In this document: piece after piece, positions 1 through 5,210 of the stretch
Position numbering within the stretch: the stretch's first letter is position 1
How the letters are laid out: every line of letters starts with the position of its first letter
NCBI GenBank assembly: GCA_905215395.1
Contig: CAJMQA010000253.1
Span: forward strand, 1 to 5,210
From: an uncultured bacterium
Lineage (GTDB): Bacteria > Bacteroidota > Bacteroidia > Bacteroidales > Marinifilaceae
DNA: 5,210 nt
Direction of reading: 5' to 3'
Translations under genes and position numbers: made by a program
The notes under the pieces: generated by a model
Database searches by the model: none
Seen by the model: the letters and a program-made list of their open reading frames with translations, nothing else
Told to the model about the DNA's origin: nothing

Positions 1-1149
1 GATTTGAAGGATATGCTGTCTGTGTTACAGATGTGTATATTCTGTGCTTTGCTCTGTTGTTCTGTCGTTTTAATACGGCAGATGAATTTTATCGAACACC
101 GGAAACTGGGATTTAATACAGAGCAGGTCATTGGTTTTTTATGGCGTCCCGGCATGGATATAGAAATCGAGTCTATCCGTAATACCATTATGAGTCAGAT
201 TCCGGATATTCTGGCTTTCAGTAATGGAGAGCGATTGCCTTTACTGGATGAAGGTCCAAGAAGTTTTGCAGATGTGGAGCATCCGGAAAATAAGGTACAG
301 GCTTATATGGTACATGGGGATGCCTTTTATTTGGATCTCTATCAGATTCTTTTGGCTGAAGGAAGAAGTATTCTCAAGGAGAGTTATCCTGCCCGGGGAG
401 AAGATTTTACTACGTTGCGGGATGGGGTGATCCCGGAAATACTGGTCAATGAAGAGTTTGTCCGGCAATTGGGGGAGAAGGATATTTTGGGCAGATTGGT
501 GAAAGGGGACAATGAGTATAAAGCGTTCCGGATTGTTGGTGTGGTGAAGAACTTCCATTTTCAACCGCTTTATGAGTCGGTTCAACCCATGTATATCATC
601 TATGATATGCCTTTTGTCAGTTACTCTATGCTGGCGCGTTACCGGGAAGGGAAGAGACAGGAAGTGTTGACAGGGCTACGGAAACTCTATGAAGAACAAT
701 TCACGAATTCTGATTTTGAATATTGGGAGTACAATTTTTCACAGCTTTACAATAAAGATATTGCCCTGGTTCGTCTGATCAATATTTTTACTCTGATAGC
801 TATCCTTATCGGAAGTATGGGAGTACTGGCTTTGTCGATGTTTATGGCTGAGAGCCGTCAAAGGGAGATTGCTTTGCGAAAGGTCAACGGGGCCGGGACA
901 TGGCAGATCATGTGGCTTTTGAATCTTCGTTTTCTTTGGCGGGTTTTGTTAGCCTGTGCCCTGGGGTTACCTGTTGCACATTATACAATGACCCTGTGGC
1001 TGATGGATTTTGCCTATAAAATTGAATTGAGTTTGTGGATGTATGCCGGGGTTGTTTTGGTCTGCGTAGCTATTGTATTCCTGATCATCACCTGGCAGGT
1101 AAGACGTGCTGCCCGTATCAATCCGGTTGAAATATTGAAGTATCAATAA
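1..1149 (+). CDS. MacB/FtsX-family ABC transporter permease, C-terminal part (5' end outside window)
   Basis: This is the membrane subunit of a MacB-type ABC exporter, a family that uses cytoplasmic ATP hydrolysis to drive movements of a periplasmic domain. The reading frame is open at base 1, so the TTG at base 4 is not a real start. The 382 visible codons show one membrane segment (about residues 6-26), then the phrase RKLGFNTEQV, which opens the periplasmic MacB core domain (about 45-255). Three more membrane segments follow (about 259-282, 303-331, 344-366), making the FtsX domain. The motif REIALRKVNGA (288-298) is the coupling segment after the first FtsX-domain helix, and the end NPVEILKYQ is typical of the family. 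Bacteroidota members are usually near 780 residues with two such halves, so about half is probably missing (inferred from family length). The matching ATPase is not in the window. The substrate cannot be told from sequence. It lies 36 bp before the response regulator, on the same strand. Confidence 0.9.
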   Translation, partial: DLKDMLSVLQMCIFCALLCCSVVLIRQMNFIEHRKLGFNTEQVIGFLWRPGMDIEIESIRNTIMSQIPDILAFSNGERLPLLDEGPRSFADVEHPENKVQAYMVHGDAFYLDLYQILLAEGRSILKESYPARGEDFTTLRDGVIPEILVNEEFVRQLGEKDILGRLVKGDNEYKAFRIVGVVKNFHFQPLYESVQPMYIIYDMPFVSYSMLARYREGKRQEVLTGLRKLYEEQFTNSDFEYWEYNFSQLYNKDIALVRLINIFTLIAILIGSMGVLALSMFMAESRQREIALRKVNGAGTWQIMWLLNLRFLWRVLLACALGLPVAHYTMTLWLMDFAYKIELSLWMYAGVVLVCVAIVFLIITWQVRRAARINPVEILKYQ

Positions 1150-1160
1150 ATAATTATCGC

Positions 1161-1168
1161 TATATTTG
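1161..1168 (+). promoter_or_regulatory. Candidate Bacteroidota -7 promoter element before the response regulator
   Basis: TATATTTG matches the Bacteroidota primary sigma factor -7 consensus TAnnTTTG at every defined position. It lies in the 36-bp gap between the permease stop (1147-1149) and the regulator start (1186). The best upstream partner for the -33 element (TTTG) is ATTG at 1134-1137. That is a 3 of 4 match with a 23-bp spacer, longer than the usual 19-21 bp. Transcription would begin near 1174-1176, leaving a leader of only about 10 bases. It is either an internal promoter for the regulator-kinase pair or a chance match in AT-rich DNA. No sigma-54 type GG-N10-GC site was found in this gap. 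Confidence 0.3.
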
Positions 1169-1185
1169 TCCATATATCTTCTGTT

Positions 1186-2553
1186 ATGACAAGACAAGGT
1201 ACTATTCTCATCGTTGACGATAATAAAAGTGTGTTGGCGGCATTGGACATGTTGCTGGGTGGTATATTCAGGAAAGTAGTGACTATTGGTAATCCCAATC
1301 GTATTCCTGCTATTCTGGAATCCGAAAATATAGAAGTCGTATTGTTGGATATGAATTTCTCTGCCGGCATCAATACAGGGAATGAAGGTTTGTTCTGGCT
1401 GAATGAGATCCGCCGGATCAATCCGGATCTGCCGGTCGTTCTGTTTACTGCTTATGCGGATATCGATCTGGCAGTCAAGGCAGTCAAAGAGGGGGCAACG
1501 GATTTTGTAGTAAAACCCTGGGACAATGCTAAACTGATAGCTACTTTATTGGCAGCCTACCGCCTGAATAAATCTCAGAACGAAGTGAAACAGCTTCGTG
1601 AAAAGGAGGTGGAACTCAAAAAACAACTGCTTTCCAGTGAAGAGATGGTCTGGGGGGATTCTCCCGTCATGCAGCGTCTTCATCAATTGATTGGGAAAGT
1701 GGCAGCTACAGATGCCAATATTCTGATTACCGGAGAAAATGGAACCGGGAAGGAAATGGTGGCCAAAGCCCTGCATACTTTATCTGCCCGTAAAAATGAG
1801 GTGATGATCTGCGTAGATATGGGAGCCATTACAGAGACCTTGTTCGAGAGTGAACTATTCGGACATGTCAAAGGTGCTTTTACCGATGCAAAGGAGGAGA
1901 GGGCCGGTAAATTTGAGGCAGCAGGTAAGGGAACTTTATTTCTGGATGAGATCGGTAATCTGACCTATGCTTTACAATCTAAACTCCTGGCTGCCATCCA
2001 AAGCCGGAAGATTACAAGGATAGGCTCCAATAAACCCATAGATATTGATATCCGCCTGATCTGTGCAACCAACAGTGATTTGCAGGAAATGGTGGCCAAA
2101 GGGAGCTTCCGGGAGGATTTGCTTTACCGAATCAATACCATTCATATCGAAATCCCTCCGCTTCGCGAAAGAGGAAACGATATTTTGTTGCTGGCTGAAT
2201 TTTTTCTGCGGAAATACGAAAGCAAATACAATAAAAGACAGCTCTGTCTTGCTGACGACACGCGGAAAAAATTACTGGAATACAATTGGCCCGGAAATGT
2301 CCGGGAATTACAACATGCCATTGAGAAGGCAGTGATTATGTGTGATGAACAGGTCTTGAAACCCGGGGATTTCTTTTTCAAGCCGGTTGCCGAAACCTCG
2401 GCCGTTTCCAGCCAGCTAACATTGGAAGAGATGGAAAGGGAGATGATCCGCAAAGCTATTGAATGCCATCAGGGCAATATTTCGGCTATTGCCGGGCAGC
2501 TCGGTATTACCCGCCAGACTCTGTACAATAAAATGAAAAAATTCGGATTATAA
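1186..2553 (+). CDS. NtrC-family sigma-54-dependent response regulator (REC-AAA+-Fis HTH)
   Basis: This cytoplasmic transcription activator, once phosphorylated by its kinase, should use ATP to open promoters held by sigma-54 RNA polymerase. The receiver domain (about 6-125) has acidic pair D11/D12, phospho-acceptor D55, T88 and K110. A linker helix (about 126-152) leads to the AAA+ domain (about 155-385), with Walker A GENGTGKE (183-190), Walker B LFLDE (251-255), RED/YR at 309-315, arginines 327 and 329, and sensor II WPGNVREL (368-375). A Fis-type helix-turn-helix occupies about 414-455. Its 455 residues are normal for the family. ATG 1186 is the first start after an in-frame stop at 1147 and places the receiver domain correctly. 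Two oddities are visible: the sigma-54 contact loop reads GAFTDA (230-235) instead of GAFTGA, and the loop after D55 is about five residues longer than usual and lacks the common proline. The stop is 2 bp from the kinase start, so the pair is an operon. Target promoters are not visible here. Confidence 0.95.
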   Translation: MTRQGTILIVDDNKSVLAALDMLLGGIFRKVVTIGNPNRIPAILESENIEVVLLDMNFSAGINTGNEGLFWLNEIRRINPDLPVVLFTAYADIDLAVKAVKEGATDFVVKPWDNAKLIATLLAAYRLNKSQNEVKQLREKEVELKKQLLSSEEMVWGDSPVMQRLHQLIGKVAATDANILITGENGTGKEMVAKALHTLSARKNEVMICVDMGAITETLFESELFGHVKGAFTDAKEERAGKFEAAGKGTLFLDEIGNLTYALQSKLLAAIQSRKITRIGSNKPIDIDIRLICATNSDLQEMVAKGSFREDLLYRINTIHIEIPPLRERGNDILLLAEFFLRKYESKYNKRQLCLADDTRKKLLEYNWPGNVRELQHAIEKAVIMCDEQVLKPGDFFFKPVAETSAVSSQLTLEEMEREMIRKAIECHQGNISAIAGQLGITRQTLYNKMKKFGL

Positions 2554-2555
2554 TT

Positions 2556-3869
2556 ATGTATCGTTTTCTGATCCCGCTTTTCGGATTATCGCTTTTGTCC
2601 GCAGTGGCCTGGCATTTGTATACACTGGAGAATTATCTGCTCTGTGTCCTTACGACATGCGGAGCTATCGGATGTATCCTGACGGTTATATATCAGCTGA
2701 ATGCTACAAACCGGAAACTGGCCTATTTTTTCAGTGCCTTGAAAAACGATGATTACACCATCCGTTTTATTGAAAATGAAGGTGTGCCGTCGGAACGTAT
2801 GCTGAATGCTGTTTTGAATCAGATCAAGGAGATCATTCAGAATACCCGTCTGGAAATACAGCAGAAAGAGCGCTATTATGAATTGATCCTGAACAATATC
2901 AGCTCGGGAGTGGTCGCTATTGATGATAAGGGATTTGTTGTTCAGACCAACCAGTTTGCACTCCGGCTTCTCGGACTTGAAGTATTTACACATACCAGCC
3001 AGCTTATGCGTGTTTCTTCGCAGTTGTGCGAAACCTTTGAGAAAATCAGGACAGGGGAGAACAGGCGTATCACCTATACCAATGAGAGGGGACATATTCA
3101 GCTCCTGATCGATGCTACAGCAATTACCATTAAGGGGAAAAGCATACGTTTGCTGGTGATCAATGACATTGAAAATGAGATGGACGAGAAGGAGATCGAT
3201 TCCTGGATTCGTCTGATCCGGGTACTGGCACATGAAATTATGAATTCTGTTGCACCTATTACTTCCCTAAGCGATACGCTTTTGGATATTCATAAAAACA
3301 ATACCTTGGGCACCGAACAGATCCGGCACAATACAATCAGTGGTCTGCAAGTAATCAGTGAGACCGGAAAGGGATTGATCTCTTTTGTAGAATCCTACCG
3401 GAAATTCACCCGTATTCCCAAACCGGAATGCGAGTGGATGGAGTTGAACGAGTTTATTCAGCGGATGGTGATCTTGTGTAGTATGGAACCTAATTTTGCA
3501 AATATCCGGATACATACGTCTATAACCCCTGAGAATTTAAAAATTTGGGCCGATCCCAATTTGCTCGGGCAGGTGATGCTCAATCTGATGAAAAATGCCA
3601 TACAATCGTTAGAACATCAGACTGTCCCGCGTATCAGCATCGTTGCCGGACAAACAACTGCCGGAACTATCAGGATTCAGGTTATAGATAACGGTCCTGG
3701 TATTCCGGCAGATATTATCAATGAAATTTTTGTACCTTTCTTTACCACTAAAAAGGAGGGAACTGGTATCGGACTGAGCATTGCCCGTCAGATTTTGCGT
3801 GCCCATGGCGGAAATTTGAAAGTTTCATCAATTCCCGGTAAAGAAACTGTATTTACTTTGACAGTATAA
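2556..3869 (+). CDS. Membrane-bound PAS-containing sensor histidine kinase (NtrY-like), partner of the NtrC-type regulator
   Basis: This inner-membrane kinase should autophosphorylate on histidine and pass the phosphate to D55 of the regulator encoded 2 bp upstream. The N-terminus has two hydrophobic segments (about 4-20 and 28-48) joined by only about eight residues, so there is almost no periplasmic sensor domain. A juxtamembrane, HAMP-like or coiled-coil region (about 50-105) precedes a single PAS domain (about 106-208). The H box is VLAHEIMNSV with H226 as phospho-acceptor, resembling NtrY-type kinases. The ATPase domain shows the N box around N343 and N347, G1 DNGPGIP (378-384), an F box at F395/F396 and G2 GTGIGLS (402-408). 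At 437 residues it is complete, with all catalytic boxes intact. The ATG start is fixed by the short gap and by the membrane segment beginning at residue 4. There is no clear Shine-Dalgarno site, as is normal in Bacteroidota. The signal is unknown; membrane state, the neighbouring transporter or a cytoplasmic PAS ligand are all possible. Confidence 0.94.
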   Translation: MYRFLIPLFGLSLLSAVAWHLYTLENYLLCVLTTCGAIGCILTVIYQLNATNRKLAYFFSALKNDDYTIRFIENEGVPSERMLNAVLNQIKEIIQNTRLEIQQKERYYELILNNISSGVVAIDDKGFVVQTNQFALRLLGLEVFTHTSQLMRVSSQLCETFEKIRTGENRRITYTNERGHIQLLIDATAITIKGKSIRLLVINDIENEMDEKEIDSWIRLIRVLAHEIMNSVAPITSLSDTLLDIHKNNTLGTEQIRHNTISGLQVISETGKGLISFVESYRKFTRIPKPECEWMELNEFIQRMVILCSMEPNFANIRIHTSITPENLKIWADPNLLGQVMLNLMKNAIQSLEHQTVPRISIVAGQTTAGTIRIQVIDNGPGIPADIINEIFVPFFTTKKEGTGIGLSIARQILRAHGGNLKVSSIPGKETVFTLTV

Positions 3870-3876
3870 GGGTCAG

Positions 3877-4710
3877 TTATTTTTCATTATAAAGATGTAC
3901 ATCCATTTGCGGGAAAGGGATATTAAGTTTTTCGGCAGCAAAAGTTTTATATACTTTTTCATTCATATCAAAGAAAACTCCCCAGTAATCAGCTGAATTG
4001 ACCCATGCACGGACAACGATATTCACAGAACTTTCTCCCAGCGAAGTCAGGGCAATGAAATAAGCTGGATCTTTCAGGATACGTTTGTCTTCTTCCAGCA
4101 AACGGATCAGTACAGCTCTGGCCTGATCGTAACTGTCTCCGTAAGCGATACCAAATTCCCAATCCACACGGCGGGTAGAGGCCTGAGAATAATTTTTGGT
4201 GATTCCGGTTGAAAGTCCTCCGTTGGGAACAATGATGATTTTATTATCGGCAGTAGTCATGATCGTATTGAAAATCTGAATTTCTTTGACTGTGCCGCTT
4301 TGACCTTGTGCTTCAATAAAGTCCCCGACTCTGAAAGGTTTGAACAGTAAAATCATCACTCCTCCAGCAAAATTTTGTAATGTGCCGCTCAGAGCCATAC
4401 CAACGGCAACACCAGCAGAGGCAAACAGGGCTATAAATGAACTGGTTTCAATCCCCAGTATACTGATTAGAATAATGATGAAAATAAAGTTTAAAGTAAT
4501 ATTAACCAGACTCTTTACAAAAGAAAACAAGGAAGCCTCTACTTCTTTCTTTTGCATAATCCTGATTATAATACGCTTTATTCTTTTGATGATCCAACGT
4601 CCGATGATAAAGACGATAAGGGCTATGAGTAGTTTTGAACCCAATGAGACACCCAGATCAATTAATTTACTGATCAATGTGTCCAGTGACATAGTTGATA
4701 AGTTTTCCAT
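3877..4710 (-). CDS. mscS: Small-conductance mechanosensitive channel, MscS family
   Basis: This inner-membrane channel opens under membrane tension and releases solutes during sudden drops in external osmolarity. The 277-residue length is close to E. coli MscS (286). Membrane segments lie at about 24-45 (TM1), 64-86 (TM2) and 93-127 (TM3, pore-lining). TM3 holds the Gly/Ala-rich packing stretch around G100, G104 and G109 and continues into FKPFRVGD (123-130), which opens the beta domain. Other family signatures are QIFNT (145-149), the VPNG turn (161-164) and FPQMDVHL (266-273), close to the end of E. coli MscS. By alignment from memory, the E. coli pore-seal leucines L105 and L109 correspond to V101 and M105 here. 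The gene converges on the histidine kinase with 7 bp between stops and is divergent from the Fur-family gene. ATG at 4710 gives MENLSTM; a second in-frame ATG at residue 7 is a possible alternative start. No ribosome-binding site decides between them. Confidence 0.95.
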   Translation of the reverse strand: MENLSTMSLDTLISKLIDLGVSLGSKLLIALIVFIIGRWIIKRIKRIIIRIMQKKEVEASLFSFVKSLVNITLNFIFIIILISILGIETSSFIALFASAGVAVGMALSGTLQNFAGGVMILLFKPFRVGDFIEAQGQSGTVKEIQIFNTIMTTADNKIIIVPNGGLSTGITKNYSQASTRRVDWEFGIAYGDSYDQARAVLIRLLEEDKRILKDPAYFIALTSLGESSVNIVVRAWVNSADYWGVFFDMNEKVYKTFAAEKLNIPFPQMDVHLYNEK

Positions 4711-4739
4711 AAAAAGAGTATTTAAATTTTTGAAGTGTG

Positions 4740-4770
4740 CGAAAGTATAAAAAAAGAATAAACTATAAAA
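4740..4770 (-). promoter_or_regulatory. Candidate promoter for mscS
   Basis: On the minus strand, TACTTTCG (complement of 4740-4747) matches the Bacteroidota -7 consensus TAnnTTTG at five of six defined positions. TTTT (complement of 4767-4770) sits 19 bp upstream as a weak 3 of 4 match to the -33 element TTTG. The predicted start point near 4733 would leave a leader of roughly 20 bases before the mscS ATG. The surrounding DNA is very AT-rich, so chance matches are easy. The -33 position overlaps the left arm of the inverted repeat at 4764-4781. Confidence 0.35.
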
Positions 4771-4781
4771 GGGATTTTATA
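4764..4781. repeat. Perfect 7-bp inverted repeat upstream of mscS
   Basis: TATAAAA and TTTTATA form perfect arms around the 4-base spacer GGGA. The repeat overlaps the predicted -33 region of the mscS promoter. It could bind a dimeric regulator, but arms made only of A and T are also expected by chance in such DNA. It is not followed by a T-tract on either strand and has no G/C stem, so it is unlikely to be a terminator. Confidence 0.45.
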
Positions 4782-4827
4782 AACAATCGGGTATAATTTC
4801 ACATTTCAATTAAAATAAAAGGAATTT

Positions 4828-4841
4828 TTTGCAAATGCAAA
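4828..4841. promoter_or_regulatory. Perfect palindrome and tandem repeat upstream of the Fur-family gene, candidate operator
   Basis: TTTGCA-AA-TGCAAA is a perfect inverted repeat with 6-bp arms and a 2-bp spacer. It also contains TGCAAA twice in tandem (4830-4835 and 4836-4841). It lies 34 bp before the ATG of the Fur-family gene and its left arm begins with TTTG, the Bacteroidota -33 consensus, so a bound protein would be expected to block the promoter. Fur-family proteins bind short AT-rich palindromes and often control their own genes; autoregulation is therefore a reasonable inference, but this motif does not match the classic Fur or PerR box. Confidence 0.45.
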
Positions 4842-4860
4842 TTATTATTATTTACTTTAC
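4828..4860 (+). promoter_or_regulatory. Candidate promoter for the Fur-family gene
   Basis: TTTG at 4828-4831 is an exact -33 match and TACTTTAC at 4853-4860 matches four of six defined -7 positions (TAnnTTTG), separated by 21 bp. Transcription would start near 4866, leaving a leader of about 10 bases before the ATG at 4876. The short leader and two -7 mismatches make this tentative. A second weak -7-like sequence around 4794-4801 is the main alternative. Confidence 0.3.
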
Positions 4861-4875
4861 ACAAAAGTCGTTAAA

Positions 4876-5210
4876 ATGGAGATCAGAAATAAGATAAAAG
4901 CAGTGGGATTGAAGGCCACACCTCAACGCAGGGCGGTTTATGAGGTGATGCAGGAACTTGGACATAGTTCGATCGATGAGATTATAGAGAGGGTGAGGGC
5001 TTTGAATCCTGATATTACGGTTTCGACTATATATCGCATTATGGATTCGTTTTGCCAGGTCGGATTGTTGTCGAGATTTATCGGAGTGACCGGAAAAACT
5101 ATTTTTGATATTACACCTGAAGAACATCATCATATTTTCACGGCCCAAAATACGATTGTAGATATTGACGATAAGCAACTGACGGAAATGATCAGGCAGC
5201 GGTTGCTGGC
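4876..5210 (+). CDS. Fur/PerR-family metal-responsive transcription regulator, 3' end outside window
   Basis: This DNA-binding repressor belongs to the Fur superfamily, whose dimers sense metals or peroxide and control uptake and stress genes. The frame is open from ATG 4876 to the right edge (111 full codons); members are usually about 140-165 residues, so the tail of the dimerisation domain is missing. The N-terminal winged helix shows GLKATPQRRAVYEVM (11-25), followed by the recognition helix region VSTIYRIMDSF (49-59) and GLL (63-65). Aligned by eye to B. subtilis PerR, H30, D78, H84, H86 and probably D96 match the regulatory metal ligands H37, D85, H91, H93 and D104. The first CxxC pair of the structural zinc site (PerR C96/C99) is replaced by T89 and N92. 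Whether the second pair exists cannot be seen. Iron, manganese, zinc or peroxide sensing cannot be separated. It is divergent from mscS across a shared 165-bp region. The start fits the usual N-terminus and lies after AAAAG and an A-rich leader. Confidence 0.92.
   Translation, partial: MEIRNKIKAVGLKATPQRRAVYEVMQELGHSSIDEIIERVRALNPDITVSTIYRIMDSFCQVGLLSRFIGVTGKTIFDITPEEHHHIFTAQNTIVDIDDKQLTEMIRQRLL

Noticed and set aside
4..6. TTG as the start codon of the permease
   Set aside because: The frame is already open at base 1 and the protein begins in the middle of a typical two-half permease, directly at an internal membrane segment.
241..585. Open frame of 114 codons on the minus strand within the permease gene
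   Set aside because: Antisense to the periplasmic MacB domain, with no domain or start signal of its own.
1092..1112. TGGCAGG followed by GTGCTG as a possible sigma-54 promoter upstream of the response regulator
   Set aside because: The GG and GC pairs are 12 bases apart instead of the required 10, and the site lies inside permease coding sequence.
1407..1429. Cluster of small palindromes (GATCCG-C-CGGATC and ATCCGGAT) in the response regulator gene
   Set aside because: They encode ordinary receiver-domain residues (Ile-Arg-Arg-Ile-Asn-Pro-Asp) and look like a coincidence of Arg, Ile and Pro codons. A regulatory site here would need conservation at synonymous positions.
2586..3233. Long open frame of 215 codons on the minus strand inside the histidine kinase gene
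   Set aside because: It is wholly antisense to a kinase gene with intact domains, its translation shows no recognisable domain, and it has no promoter-like sequence. It is a shadow of the kinase coding pattern.
4340..4750. Open frame of 136 codons on the plus strand over mscS
   Set aside because: It is antisense to the well-conserved pore and membrane segments of mscS. Its hydrophobic runs are a by-product of the complementary codons.
4852..5178. Open frame of 108 codons on the minus strand at the right end
   Set aside because: The opposite strand encodes an unmistakable Fur-family protein that stays open to the window edge. The minus-strand translation has no family features and would also run through the candidate Fur-family promoter.

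Overview
The window looks like chromosomal DNA from a member of the Bacteroidota, most likely the order Bacteroidales. Three things point there: the Bacteroidota style of MacB/FtsX permease, an NtrC-type regulator next to a short NtrY-like kinase, and AT-rich gene starts without Shine-Dalgarno sites but with TAnnTTTG-like promoter elements. Genus cannot be resolved from the sequence. No rRNA, tRNA, CRISPR array, insertion sequence or phage gene is visible, and coding density is high.

Left block (1-3869, + strand). The window opens inside an ABC transporter permease gene, of which only the C-terminal half is present. It is followed by a complete sigma-54-dependent response regulator and, 2 bp further on, a complete membrane-bound histidine kinase. 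The regulator and kinase are almost certainly co-transcribed and form a cognate pair. The transporter upstream is probably part of the same functional unit, either as target or as sensing partner, but the 36-bp gap before the regulator carries a perfect TAnnTTTG element that could allow separate transcription.

Middle block (3877-4710, - strand). A complete small mechanosensitive channel of the MscS family converges tail-to-tail on the kinase gene, with only 7 bp between the stop codons.

Right block (4711-5210). A 165-bp AT-rich divergent intergenic region separates mscS from a + strand Fur/PerR-family metalloregulator that runs off the right edge. The intergenic region holds two perfect inverted repeats and a weak promoter candidate for each gene. 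The Fur-family protein keeps the residues expected for the regulatory metal site, but the first cysteine pair of the structural zinc site is replaced by Thr and Asn.

Overall these are recognisable families in an ordinary layout. The points most worth a second look are the cysteine-less Fur-family protein with its adjacent palindrome, and the unusual receiver loop and GAFTDA motif of the sigma-54 activator. I see no evidence of an entirely new system.
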